In this document: piece after piece, positions 34,203-44,675 of the stretch
How the letters are laid out: each line of letters starts with the position of its first letter
How positions within the stretch are numbered: the first letter of the stretch is position 1
The notes under the pieces: generated by a model
What the model saw: the letters and a program-made list of their open reading frames with translations, nothing else
Databases searched by the model: none
What the model was told of the DNA's origin: nothing
Translations under genes and position numbers: made by a program
Source: Stomoxys calcitrans
Taxonomy: Eukaryota > Arthropoda > Insecta > Diptera > Muscidae
Length of the DNA stretch: 64,000 nucleotides
Direction of reading: 5' to 3'
Assembly: GCF_963082655.1 (NCBI RefSeq)
Contig: NC_081554.1
Location: forward strand, 51,090,750 to 51,154,749

Positions 34203-34592
34203 AAATCGACTGCAAAATTTCATAAAAATCGGTTCTAATTTAAATATAGCACCCATATATATCTTTTATCCGATATGAAGTTTTAAGGCTGTAGCAGCCA
34301 CAATTTTGGTCAGATCTTTACCAAATTTGGCACGGGGCGCTTCATTTGACGTCTTCAGATGTGTGCAAAATTTCATAAAAGTCGGTTCAGTGGGCACAAT
34401 TTTATCCCGATTTCTACAAAATTTAGCGTGAGTTGTTTAATTAAAAGTCGCAATGCGATTACAAAATTTCATGTAAATCGGTCTAGATAACGATATCGCT
34501 CCCTTATATATCTTTTATCCCATATGGTCTTTTAAGGCTATAGAAGCTATTATTTTGGTCCGATCTTAACAAGATGTACTACGAGGTGTTTT
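33330..34592 (+). mobile_element. DINE-1-like repeat, subtype C (outer element, part 1)
   Basis: It starts with 'ttattataccctacatc', a 'cactgtggttcagggtatt' inverted-repeat end and a 'gtccgtctgtccgtctg' run (33469-33488, repeated at 33697-33716). Units then contain 'cgatttttatgaaattttgca', 'ccaaattttgtaaagatcg' and 'tatatatgggagctatatcg'. A pure TA microsatellite interrupts it at 34129-34198. At 34592 a subtype B element begins; subtype C resumes at 36108. Confidence 0.5.
34129..34198. repeat. (TA)n microsatellite
   Basis: About 35 TA dinucleotides with only a G interruption near 34131. It sits between array units where 'gatatatatatgg' is normally found, so it grew from the unit's own 'atatatat' seed. 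Frames through it give Ile-Tyr runs and are not genes. Confidence 0.97.
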
Positions 34593-36107
34593 TTATACCC
34601 ACCACCGAAGGGTGGGAGTATATTCATTTTGTCATTCCGTTTGCAACACATCGAAATATCCATTTCCGACCCTATAAAGTATATATATTCTTGATCAACG
34701 TAAAAATCTAAGACGATCTAGACATGTCCGTCCGTCTGTCCGTCTGTCTGTTGAAATCACGCTACAGTCTTTAAAAACAGAGATATTGAGCTGAAACTTT
34801 GCACAGATTCTTTTTTTTTTGTCCATAAGCAGGTTAAGTTCGAAGATGGGCTATATCGGACTATATCTTGATATAGCCCCCATATAGACCGATCCGCCGA
34901 TTTAGGGTCTTTGGCCCATAAAAGCCACATTTATTATCCGATTTTGCTGAAATTTTAGACAGTGAGTTGTGTTAGGCCCTTCGGCATCCTTTGTCAATTT
35001 GGCCCAGATCGGTCCAGAATTGGATATAGCTGCCATATAGACCGATCCTTCGATTTAGGGTCAAAGGCCCATAAAAGCCACATTTATTATCCGATTTCGC
35101 TGAAATTTGGGACAGTGAGTTGTGTTAGGCCCTTCGACATCCTTCGTTAATTTGGCTCAGATCAGTTGAGATATGGATATAGCTGCCATATAGACCGATC
35201 TTCCGATTTAGGGTCTTAGGCCTACAAAAGCCACATTTATTATCCGATTTTGCTGAAATTCGGGACAGTGAATTGTGTTAAGACCATCGACATCCTTCGC
35301 CAATTTGGCCCAGATCGGTTCAGAATTGGATATAGCTGCCATACAGGCCGATATCTAGGTTTAGGTTTTGGGGCCATAAAAGACGCATTTATTGTCCGAT
35401 GTCGCTGAAATTTGAGACAGTGAGTTTAGTTAGGCTCTTCGGCGTCCTTTTTCAATTTTGCTTAGATCGGTTCAGATTTGGATATAGTTGCCATATAGAC
35501 CGATTTCTTGATTTAAGGTTTTGTTCCCATAAAATGCTCATTTATTGTCCGATGTCGCCGAAATTTGAGACAGTGAGTTAAATTAAGCCCCTTAACACAC
35601 TTCTGCACTATCGCACAGATCGGTTCAGAATTGGATATAGCTGCCATATAGACCGATATCTAGGTTTTAGGTTTTGGGGCCATAAAAGACGCATTTATTG
35701 TCCGATGTCGCTGAAATTTGACACAGTGAGTTAAGTTAGGCTCTTCGACGTTCTTCTTCAATTTTGCTTAGATCGGTCCAGATTAGAATATAGCTGCCAT
35801 ATAGACCTCAATTTAAGGTTTTGGGCCCATAAAAGAGGCATTTATTGTCCGATTTCACTGAAATTTGACACAGTGACTTATGATAGGCTTTCGACATCCG
35901 TGTCGAATTTGGTTCAGATCGGTTTATTTTTAGATATAGCTACTGTACTTATTAGTATTTGGTCCAAATCGGTCCAATAACTGAAATGGGGCATAAGGTA
36001 TGAAAGTTTCACCGAATTTTGATGAAAGGTGGTTTACATATAAACCCGAGGTGGTGGGTATCCAAAGTTCGGCCCGGCCGAACTTAACGCTTTTTTACTT
36101 ATTTTTT
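34593..36107 (+). mobile_element. DINE-1-like repeat, subtype B, complete (inner element)
   Basis: Both ends are present. The 5' end reads 'ttatacccaccaccgaagg' and 'gtgggagtatattcattttg', with a CCACC/GGGTGG hairpin and a core 'tttccgaccctataaagtat' + 'atatattcttgatcaa' + 'gtccgtccgtctgtccgtct'. Then come about seven ~153 bp units ('gatatagctgccatatagaccgat'). The 3' end reads 'ggcccggccgaacttaacgc' and 'ttttttactt'. The core is strikingly like the Drosophila INE-1/DINE-1 consensus as I remember it. It lies between T runs inside a subtype C element. Confidence 0.65.
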
Positions 36108-36230
36108 TGACGTCTTAATATGTGTGCGAAATTTCATAAAATTCTGTTTAGATTTTGATAAAGGTCCCCGATATATCTTTCATGCGAAATAGACTTTTGG
36201 CTATAGAAACCACGATTATTAGGAGAAGAC
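36108..36230 (+). mobile_element. DINE-1-like repeat, subtype C (outer element, part 2)
   Basis: 'gacgtcttaatatgtgtgcg' and 'aaatttcataaaattc' continue the unit broken at 34590. Compare 'gacgtcttcagatgtgtgcaaaatttcataaaa' near 34350. Confidence 0.55.
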
Positions 36231-36400
36231 TCTCGAGCACCTGCTCTTCTCATGTCCGGGTCTATTGGGGCATAGGCGTTTTTTTCCTAGGCAGGCGGCT
36301 ATTCTCCAATGTCAACGAACTTGCAGATGTGTCTCTGGCGAGATACGTGGATAGGACGAAATTGATGCAACGAGGGACGTGATGATACCTTCATACTGCT
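36225..36400 (+). pseudogene. Non-LTR ORF2 C-terminal fragment (family 3-like)
   Basis: Plus strand 'LGRRLFSNVNELADVSLARYVDRTKLMQRGT' (36285-36378) resembles the conserved ORF2 tail 'LG..FF.N..ELADV' after the Cys motif. An upstream 'STCSSHVRVYWGIGVF' looks like a frameshifted Cys motif. Confidence 0.45.
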
Positions 36401-36504
36401 GTTAAGCCATGCGAAGACGCATAGCTTGGCACTTGGCAAGTGAATACTTGAGTGAGTATTCACTTGCTCCGTTGAAGCATTCGCGATGTTTCGATTATAA
36501 TTCA

Positions 36505-36850
36505 TGAGCCTCCAGAAAGCGGAATTCTTATTAAATTTGGCTGAGATTTTGTACTACGGCGTTTTCTCTGATATGCCAAGTATGTTTTCAATCAGTCCAA
36601 AATCTGACATAACTCCCATATAAACCTCTCTCCCGACTATACTTCTCGAGCCTTTGGCGAGCCCAGTTTTTATATGATTTAGCTGAAATTTTGTACAATG
36701 GCATCTCTTATGACCTTCAATATACATGCTAAATTGGGCCTGAATCGGTCTTAAACCTCAAATAGCTCCTTTATAAACCGTTTTCCCGATTGCACTTCTT
36801 AAGACCCTAGAGAGCGCAAATCTTGTCTGATTTATTCATTTGTAAGACCA
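36505..36850 (+). mobile_element. DINE-1-like subtype A fragment
   Basis: Two units with 'ctgagattttgtac', 'acataactcccatataaacc' and 'ctcgagcctttggcgag'. No termini are visible. Confidence 0.5.
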
Positions 36851-36989
36851 TTCATGGTTAAGTTACCAGACCAAATTGAAGATATTTTTGATAGTAAAAC
36901 AAAACACGTAACGTGCGTGAGCTGTTTAAGCCAGTGTTGCCTTAAAGATAATAACTAAAAATCGACTTTACTTGTTCTTATTAGGGTGT

Positions 36990-37870
36990 CACAGTGGACC
37001 GGGATAGTCTACCCATTCAATCTAAACCTAAATCTACCATGTCTGGTGTAGCAGCTGGTTTTGGACAACTATGCCCTACGCAGGTTGACCGAAAATCCAC
37101 AGTGTCCCTCGGTAGTGTTGATCTCTAGTGCAAGTAGAAGTGCACCGAGAGATTCTCTGAACACCATTGTGGATCTTGGCTTTTGCAACTGTTTATTTGG
37201 GTGTGTGGCAACGCAAAATCGTCATAAGCCTGATGGAGTCAATTACCTAAATCTGTGGGCATTCTTCTTTTTTGCTGAGGCATGACAATGCTGCGTAGTG
37301 GCATGCTCTATAGGGTACGACTGATTATATACCAGGGAAGTCATTCCTAATTGACGGGATTGCCATTGTTTCCTGCAAAGGGATCTGGAGGTACACCACC
37401 CTTCCCCGGGCCATCTGTGTCCACAGATGGATCTAAAGTGGATGGGGACATTGGGCAGGAGTCTATATTGAATTCCGTTGGATTAGGGAATCAAAGAGGC
37501 TTTTGGACGGGTGCAGCGACTTTCACATGGAGTTTTTCGCAACCCTAAAGGCATTGAAGATGTTGTCGCTGTGAATGCGGCGGCCTGATCAGGATACATA
37601 TACGAGGGCAGTCAGGGGGCTCTGAAGGTTAGAAGATTCAAAGAGTTTCTTTGGTAGATTCAAAGAGTTTTTTGGAAGATTCAAAGAGGCTTCTTCAGGC
37701 TTTGCTGGGTCCCGGTCTTTCAAGGGATGGCGGGGACCAAAGCGGTCAGTGCAGATTGTGCTACAGAATCAGTAAGCCCAAGCTTCATGGTAAGGTGAAG
37801 GCTCGTATTGGGCCCTTCGGCCGAGTTTGTCGCAAGCTTGGCGTCGCGCTGGAAGCAGTGTGAAGCGGAA
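36990..37870 (+). pseudogene. Family 3 non-LTR retrotransposon, RT end and RNase H
   Basis: Plus strand 'VLISSASRSAPRDSLNTIVDL' (37108-37180) is an RT thumb/connector. 'PFPGPSVSTDGSKVDGDIGQES' (37395-37465) is the RNase H first motif with the acidic residue kept. Then 'KRLLQALLGP...RLCYR' (37690-37770) is a degraded second half. Several stops and a GATTCAAAGAG internal triplication (37637-37690) are visible. Confidence 0.5.
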
Positions 37871-38036
37871 TTTTGTAGGGAATGGAGACAGTCGAGCACT
37901 TTTTATATTGCTGCCTTGCAATAACGAGGGGAAGACACAGGATATTTGGGAGAAGAGCTCACTTTTTACCTGTATTCCCTCCAGGCACTTAATCTTCTTA
38001 TCAATCTAGAGTAACCGGTGTCTAGCTGGTTACCTA
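37871..38036. other. Short unassigned spacer
   Basis: No gene or repeat seen; 'VETVEHFLYCCLAIT'-like residues near 37885-37925 may be the family 3 Cys-motif tail. Confidence 0.3.
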
Positions 38037-38105
38037 CTTTTCATACCCACTACCTGGGAGGTATACTAAACTAGTAATTCTGTTTGTAAAATCTGGAAAT
38101 ATTTA
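38037..38105 (+). mobile_element. DINE-1-like 5' end (part 1, cut by MITE)
   Basis: 'ttttcatacccactacctgg' and 'gaggtatactaaactagtaattctg' form the 5' hairpin end. The core continues after the MITE at 38344. Confidence 0.55.
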
Positions 38106-38343
38106 TTGGGTTGCCCAAAAAGTAATTGCGGATTTTTTAAAAGAAAGTAAATGCATTTTTAATAAAACTTAGAATGAACTTTAATCAAATATACCTTTTT
38201 TATACTTTTTTTCTAAAGCAAGGTAAAAGTAACAGCTGACAACTGACAGAAGAAAGAATGCAATTACAGAGTCACAAGTAGTTGAGAAAATTTGTCAACG
38301 CCGACTATATGAAAAATCCGCAATTACTTTTTGGGCAACCCAC
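38106..38343 (+). mobile_element. Mariner-derived MITE
   Basis: A 238 bp element with TTGGGTTGCC at the left and 'gggcaacccac' (last A to C) at the right, and TA at 38104-38105 and 38344-38345. Removing it restores 'gaaatatttatcttcgatccc', the DINE-1-like core. Confidence 0.92.
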
Positions 38344-39030
38344 TATCTTCGATCCCATAAAGTCAAAATCACGATAGCGGTCGAACGAACAAAGATATCC
38401 GCTTGCCATTTTGCAGATATACTCTTTGTGTAGCTCGCTGGGGGAATGAATATGGGCTACATCAGTTCAGATTTGTATATTGGCCCCATATAAACCCATC
38501 TTCGGTTCAAATTCTTGTGCACCTAATGGGATTCAATTTTTGTCGGATTTGGCTGATATTTACCAAAGACTTCTATTATGACTCTCAACACTCATTCCGT
38601 GTTTAGTCCTACTCGGTCCTATTGGTATAACCCCCATATAAACCAATCTCGGATTTGATTTCTTGATCCCCTGGAAACCTAGAAATTTTGCTCTGCAACA
38701 TCCACACCAAATCCCGCCCAGATAGGTCCATAAATATATTTAGCCCCCAAACCAATGCCCGAATTTAAGTACTTAGCCCCATAGTAGACTCAAATGTCAG
38801 CCAATTTTGCTGAAATTTTGCATGGTGTGTTTTGTGACGACTTTAAATAGCCGTGCTAAAAACGGTCCAAATCGATCCATAACCTGATATAGTTCCTTAT
38901 AACCAAATCTCCCAATAAGTTTTCTACGACCCTTAGAAGTTTAAATTTTTGCCTGGTTTGGCACAAATCTGGATTAGTCTGCTACGGCCCCTAGAAGCTT
39001 AAATATTTGCCTGATTTTATACTGGTCTGT
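38344..39030 (+). mobile_element. DINE-1-like element (part 2)
   Basis: 'gatcccataaagtcaaaatcacgatagcgg' joins core to array; the TCCGTC run normally between them is deleted. About four diverged units follow ('cccatataaacccatc', 'gctgaaattttgcatgg'). The 3' end is missing. Confidence 0.5.
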
Positions 39031-39149
39031 CTGGTACGTTAGGAATGCGTTTCTCCTTCAACTGAGTTCATTGGTATAAATTTGAACCAGAAATTTTTGT
39101 TATTTCGCTCCACAAGAATTTTTTATAACTCGAAATGGGACATTAACTT

Positions 39150-40445
39150 TGAAAGAAAAATTATCTTTGGGGTATAGTTGCGATAGAGATATCCATTAGG
39201 CGGTGGATAATCTGCGTCTGTTTCCAGTGGAGCGGTAGATCTAGAGCCCGGGAGAAGGCTTAGATTGGACTCCAAAGACCCAAAGTCCTCTACTGGAACC
39301 TCGACTGGTTGAGGCGCAGCTCCAGGTTCCACTAGCCGACAGACGACTGGTCAGCAGGGGCTTTTGACGAAGACACCTAGTTCGAGTCGTAAGGACAAGG
39401 CCGAAGCTATTCTATCTACGCATACCAATAATTTGCCTAGGCCATCGGCCTTCCCCAGCAATCCAATACGCCCTTTAAGAGGTTGGAATAATAGAAGGCG
39501 CATCGCTCAAGAACCTTTGCTAACGTCGCTAGGGATTGTTTGGTGATGACAGTTGTACAAGAAGTACAGGGCTGCATACCTAGGAATAATTGGAGTGGGA
39601 TAGTCAATGGACTGTCATCAGTATACTCCGATGTTCTTGTGAAATTTCTTGGGTCTCCTGTAGTTTGTAACGCTGCAGGCTGGTATCGGGGCCGATACAG
39701 ACAAATTGCTTTCGGGGATCAGCGCTCAATTGAAATATATCGTTGCGCCCTAAGAAGGATTATTGAGGTCAGCACTAGATTTAGTCCAGAAGGAAGATAT
39801 TCCTTCTCGACCAAACGCACTTACTTGGATACGAAGGATTCCCTCAGATCCTGAATCCATATTTGAAACACTAAGGGAATGCAATCCCAATCTTTCGACC
39901 ACCGACGGGAAGATTGGTTGATTGGTTGGGCTGATGGTGACCGGAGACATGCAGTATTCGTACTAAACTCCGACGGTCTCACAGACCTCAAAAAGTCTGA
40001 AGGAGTTGTATCCTACAGTTTCAACAAGTTGAAACCTATAGAAGCGGTGGGGTTGGGGAACCAGGAGACGAATCAGCAGTTGTTGCTGAACACTTAAACT
40101 TGAGCTTAACTATCGACCACATCGCTAAAGTCTGGCAAATTGCAGCAAATTGAAAATCCTCCTGCCACAATTGCGACAAGAGGAAAAGGCATCGAAACGG
40201 GACCCAACAAGCCCTGTGTGGGTGCGTCATCAGTTGGACTAGGTTCGAGGTGTGCTCCAGCGGGGAAGAACGGAACATAAAAACTATTTTGAGAGCAGCA
40301 GTTAGTGAGGCATCTATGAAGGAATCGTCCACACCGCAAGTGTCCAGTATCCTGAAGATGCCCCATGGATGCCTACTGAAGCTCATCATGACAAAATCAA
40401 ACGAATCTTGTGCGGATGAACTCCAGGTGTAATCAGAAGACGAAG
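39150..40445 (+). pseudogene. Family 1 non-LTR ORF1 (gag-like), broken
   Basis: Parallel to 24665-26465. 'DKAEAILSTHTNNLPRPSAFPSN' (39395-39460) is followed by 'GCIPRNNWSG' and 'DVLVKFLGSPVVCNAAGWYRGRYRQIAFGDQRSIEIYRCAL' (39570-39750). Then come 'FSPEGRYSFSTKRT', 'SDPESI' and 'DRRHAVFVLNSDGL' (39935-39980), the succession of the DUF4780-like domain noted in the sister copy. Frameshifts separate the pieces, and a block present in the other copy after 'ggttggaataata' is deleted. Confidence 0.6.
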
Positions 40446-41958
40446 CTAACGCGAAAGTAGTGGAAATTCTGAATCCTGACTATAGTCCGTTTTCTACAGA
40501 TAAATCTCCACAATTGTAAGACCGTTTCGCCGGCACTAAAAGTCCCCTTGATGGCAGAGGGATTTGACGTGGTTCTTGTTTCAGGAACCATGAGTGTTTG
40601 TGGAGGAATGGTTCGAGAACTAAGAATTCCGGGATTTAAACTATTCAAGGGTACGGGGAATGGGAGACACATATCATGTATTTTTGCAAAGAGTAGACAA
40701 AATTTTTTTCTTCTTCAGTCGCTAAGAACTGAAGATTCAGTGGTAGCCAGCCTTGAAATTAATAAGTCTCATTACTGGCTGGCTTCCCTATATATGGCAC
40801 ACAATTCAGAGATGTCGCCTTCAAGTCTTAAGTTGCTGGATGAAGCCGTTTCTGCCTGGAACACGGGAAACGGGGAATGGAAGACGCGATTAGGGGAAAG
40901 TTTCCAGCACTCTAAGAGATATATTTAAGGAAGCTCTACGTGCAATAGCGAAGTGTGCTACCGAAAGTGGTCCATTTTTAAATTCATGCAAGACAGAAAG
41001 GATATACAACTTGCCTATAGGGGCACCTGTCTCCTTGGGAGGAGAGAATGTTTCATTTGTAGAAAGCGCAAAATTGTTTGGAATTGAAGTTCAAATTCAA
41101 GATTTTGGAAAGAACAAGAAAGGCAACTCTTGGCCTATATAGCTGAAAGAGAACCTTTGGCAAAATTTGGGGGTTAAGACCGCGCATCATGCATTGGGTA
41201 TATATTGCAGTTCGCAGACCTATAAGGCTATATGGTGTTGTGATCTGGTGGATGGCGCTTCAAAAGTCCACCTGCTCTTCAATACTCAACCGTATCCAAA
41301 GGATGGCTTGTTTGTGCACCACAGCCACACTGAGGACTACACCATATGATGCACTTAATTTAATGCTACATCTAATGTCTTTGGACATTGTGGCTAAACA
41401 AATTGCTGCGACCACTGACATTAGGCTAAGGAAGCTTCCTCATTGGTCTTATGGCGGCTACGGACATTGTGTTATCCTTGATACAATACCCAATGTTTCA
41501 GGCAGTGTGGATTACACTCTACCTGAGGTGCTTTTTGATTAAAATTACTTAACCACTATTCCTGATAGAAGCGATTGGAGCTACGATATCACTAGGTAAT
41601 AGAAGTTACATAGACTTCTATGTGGACAGTTTCAAACTAAACGACCAGGTGGTCTTTGGGGTGTTCTCTAAAGATCTAGAACTGGTCATATCAAAGAGAA
41701 TACCCGATCACTGCAGTATGTATCAAACGGAGATCCTTGCAACTAAGGATGTAGTGTGGAATGGCTAAAATATTATGTCATAACGACGACTGGCATAAAT
41801 ATCTTCTCCGACAGCCAGGCAGACAAAAGCTGCGCTCGACTTTCACAGACCTCTCAACGAGATGTCTGAACAGTTCAAAATTCACCCGTTCTGGGTGCCG
41901 GGCCACACATTTATCCCAGGGAGTTGTAAAGCGGATGAGCTCACGAGACTAGGAACTA
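40446..41958 (+). pseudogene. Family 1 non-LTR ORF2: endonuclease, RT and RNase H pieces
   Basis: ORF2 N-terminus 'LQINLHNCKTV', 'GFDVVLVSGTM...GGMVRELRIPGFKLFKGTGNGRHISCIFAKSR' and 'VVASLEINKSHYWLASLYMAH' (40490-40825) is endonuclease. It then jumps near 40860 directly to RT sequence beyond the catalytic YADD-type motif ('LGESFQHSKRYI', 'KLFGIEVQIQDFG'). The thumb follows: 'MHWVYIAVRRPIRLYGVVIWWMALQKS', 'NRIQRMACLCTTATLRTTP', 'ALNLMLHLMSLDIVAKQIAATT' (41190-41420). RNase H remnants are 'DHCSMYQTEILA' (41710-41745) and 'HPFWVPGHTFIPGSCKADELTRLG' (41880-41955). It continues past a MITE. Dead. Confidence 0.75.
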
Positions 41959-42192
41959 TTGGGTTGCCCAAAAAGTAATTGCGGATTTTTTAAAAGAAAG
42001 TAAATGCATTTTTAATAAAACTGAGAATGAACTTTAATCAAATATACTTTTTTACACTTTTTTTCTAAAGCAAGCGAAAAGTAACAGCTGATAACTGACA
42101 GAAGAAAGAATGCAATTACAGAGTCACAAGCTGTGAACAAATTTGTCAACGCCGACAATATGAAAAATCCGCAATTACTTTTTGGGCAACCA
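41959..42192 (+). mobile_element. Mariner-derived MITE inside family 1 RNase H
   Basis: TTGGGTTGCC at the left with TA at 41957-41958; the right end reads 'gggcaacca' then TA (42193-42194), so the TIR is clipped by three bases. It interrupts the 'ADELTRLG' helix; the intact order is visible in the minus-strand copy near 5490-5520. Confidence 0.92.
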
Positions 42193-42735
42193 TAAATTAC
42201 ACATTCCAGGGATACGGGAATCTGTGGTTATGCCTCTAGCGACATATAAGCTAAGTTTTCAGGTTCAGGCCCGAAGGACAACGAATGAGAGATGGTCACA
42301 AAGAGGGGGCCTCATGTACCGCTTTGCTGTCACTGGCTAGAACAGATGTTCTAGTCATTGTGTCCATCATTACTGGTCACTGTCTAATCGAAAAAACATG
42401 CTGACACACTGAAGGTTGCCAGTAACGACTTTTGCAGAAGCTGTGAGTACATCGATGAAGACGGGACTATAGAACACCTTCTGGGTGTGTGTGTGTCCCG
42501 GTCACAGTCAAAGGCAGTGAGAAGGAGTTCCACTAAAGGTTCTCATTTCTTTAAGAACATATCCGATTAAGTGGATGTGAACATTCACTGGTCGTTGGGC
42601 TTTTTAAAGCAATCTGAATGGTTCAGCGGTAGGTCTAGAAAGCATCTACCTTCTTCTATTCCTGTGGTATCACAATGGACGAAAACGTCTAAGTGAGTCA
42701 GATGGCAGACTGCCACTTAAACTTAACCTAAAATA
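42193..42735 (+). pseudogene. Family 1 non-LTR ORF2 C-terminus and 3' end
   Basis: 'IPGIRESVVMPLATYKLSFQVQARRTTNERWSQRG' (42205-42310), 'FCRSCEYIDEDGTIEHLLGVCV' (42430-42495, Cys motif with CX2C) and 'GSHFFKNISD' lead to the 3' end 'gactgccacttaaacttaacctaaaa' (42708-42733). Stops and frameshifts are present. A SINE starts 27 bp downstream. Confidence 0.75.
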
Positions 42736-42761
42736 TTTTGGGTTTGACCATGTGTTCTGTT

Positions 42762-43076
42762 GGAGGCCACCGTAGCGCAGGGATTAGCAGGTCCGCCTAT
42801 GACGCTGAACGCCTGGGTTCGAATCCTGGCGAGACCATCAGAAGAAATTTTCAGCGGTGGTTTTCCCCTGCTAATGCTGGCAACATTGTGTGAGGTACTA
42901 TGCCATGTTAAACGTCGGGTGTCGCACTGCGGTGCGTCGTTCGGACTCGGCCATAAAAAGGAGGCCCCTTATCATTGAGCTTAAACTTGAATCGGACTGC
43001 ACTCATTGATATGTGAGAAGTTTTCCTCTATTATTCCTTAGTGGAATGTTCATGGAGAAAAATTTGCATTTTGCAT
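42762..43076 (+). mobile_element. tRNA-derived SINE, complete copy (~315 bp)
   Basis: The 5' head is tRNA-like: box A-type TAGCGCAGGGATTAGCAGG at 42773-42791 and box B GGTTCGAATCC at 42816-42826, about 42 bp start to start. The body contains 'ttttcagcggtggttttcccc', 'tgtgaggtactatgccatgt', 'gcactgcggtgcgtcgttcgg', 'gagcttaaacttgaatcgga' and 'tgatatgtgagaag', and finishes near 'ttgcattttgcat'. The pol III boxes imply internal transcription. Three further substantial copies (51060, 52771, 59783) and two old fragments are in the window. It is not a functional tRNA: the acceptor stem does not pair. Confidence 0.8.
42773..42826 (+). promoter_or_regulatory. Internal RNA polymerase III promoter (boxes A and B) of the SINE
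   Basis: Box B matches the GGTTCGAATCC consensus exactly. Box A (TAGCGCAGGGATTAGCAGG) is close to the tRNA D-arm consensus. Spacing is tRNA-like. Confidence 0.7.
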
Positions 43077-44614
43077 ATATTCTGTACTGTCTAAGTAAGT
43101 CGATTAGCCAGCTGACTCTGCTATTATTTCATGCCTTACGGGTTCGCCTAGTAGATCCAATAGGTAACTTGACTTTGCTTCACTGGCATTTACTCCGATG
43201 AATCAAATATATTGTTACAAATTATCTGCCATCTTCCATGTGCCAGTTCTTCAATGGAAGAGTGCAACATAAAGTGCCCCATAAAATTGTTCCAAGCTAA
43301 CGAGAAAAGAGTGAGGGTAAACTTGCAAACGCAATTCTCAAATGTTGAATTCAATTTTACCAATCATTTGTTAAACGTTTCATGTCATTTAACTTTGTCC
43401 TTGTGTGAATGGTCTACTTCAACATGAAACCGTCTACCTTTATATCTTCCCCAAACGAATCGTACAACTTTGAATTTCTCATACTACAAAAACATACAAA
43501 CTCATGTATGTTGTTGTTGTATTCAGTGTTTCGGAACTTTATGCATTTTTCACATTTTGCCAAATGGGAATATTACACACAGGGCACTATCAAACAAAAA
43601 TTCTTCAGCATTCTTCTTGCATAGCTACATATGTACGTATGTAGTATATGACTGTTGAAAAGAAATCGAAGCTATCGTCAATTTGCCAAATAATAAGTAT
43701 GAGTGTGCCCATACTTTTCCTATCGAATTATTTGTACTCACTTTGCCGAAACACGAATGCTTTGGAAATGTTCACAAAGGAGAATATATTATGTCAATAT
43801 GGAAAATATTGGGAATCTTTCTGGATGACTTCCAAAAGAACCAAATGTACAGTGGCAGCTGCTTATGGCTTCAAGTTATATTAAGGCATTGGGCTATATG
43901 AGAGTTGTAACCAACCAATCTGAACCATTTTTCGTCCCCAATGACCTACGTACATCAATAGAAAGTATCTGTGGACTGATGGATGGGTTTAAAATTCAGA
44001 AGTTTCTAAATCCTAAAAAATGTTTTATTTTGTTACCGAACCTTGGAATCGTGGATCTTTGTTAAGTACTCTTTAAGAGACAATTTTGTAGTCTTCTTCA
44101 AATCCCCCACTGTGATTTGTTTGTGATCCCCATGTGGTCACGGCCACAGATACATCATCAGTCATTCGCTACTCTTCTAGGCAAAAAGATTTGGTCTTAA
44201 CTAGCAAGGCAAAAGAAAAAAGAAGCCTGCAACCGACAGGCCATCTGGCAGTTAGACAAGAGGGCGTTTGGACAGACAAACATTTAGATATACAGTTTTA
44301 TTGGTGGCTGTCACCAATAGTCTGTGATTTGACAAAAATCAAATTGGCTTTTTTTTAAGCTATTGCTGCAAGTTTCATTCTGCAGACATAGATTCACTCA
44401 GTCATTGTTGGGTCCATTCACTCAGTGCATTTGCATTAAAAGAAAATGATTTTTTTTACAATTTGGTTGATTCTGGCTCTGATTCCTTTGTTGAAGTCTC
44501 ACAAATTGATGTAGGAGGAATATTAGAATTATTGCTTGAAACCCCTGGTTGACGTTTGATTACAGCAACTTTGGAGGAACTTTGTTATAATTGAAATAAA
44601 GAGACAAAGTTGGG
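43077..44614. other. Anonymous intergenic DNA
   Basis: Single-copy within the window and AT-rich, with several 60-80 codon frames (43212-43427, 43409-43624, 43648-43884 and others) that lack motifs, coding-like composition or neighbours. A short stretch near 44465-44555 reads 'DSGSDSFVEVSQIDVGGILELLLETPG', with Ser/Asp-rich composition. I cannot link it to an exon. No RNA gene seen. Confidence 0.35.
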
Positions 44615-44675
44615 GAAATTTGAAAAAATTTCACCCTTTGGGGGGAGTTTTGGGGAAGGGGTGATGTCTTAAATA
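44615..44675 (-). mobile_element. Helitron-like array, left of MITE
   Basis: 'tttcaccctttggggggagttt' and 'tggggaaggggtgatgtctt' continue, after the MITE, into the array at 44898. The uninterrupted counterpart is 8561-8620 in reverse. Confidence 0.5.

Noticed and set aside
33765..34256. 163-codon minus-strand frame with Ile-Tyr runs
   Set aside because: It reads through a (TA)n microsatellite and DINE-1-like array units.
42762..42836. tRNA gene (box A and box B present); also reverse copies near 53020-53093 and 60025-60098
   Set aside because: The acceptor stem does not pair, the anticodon arm is poor and each head is followed by the same ~240 bp body, so these are SINE heads.
43212..43884. 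Several 60-80 codon frames in single-copy DNA
   Set aside because: They are mutually overlapping, motif-free and AT-driven; nothing supports expression.
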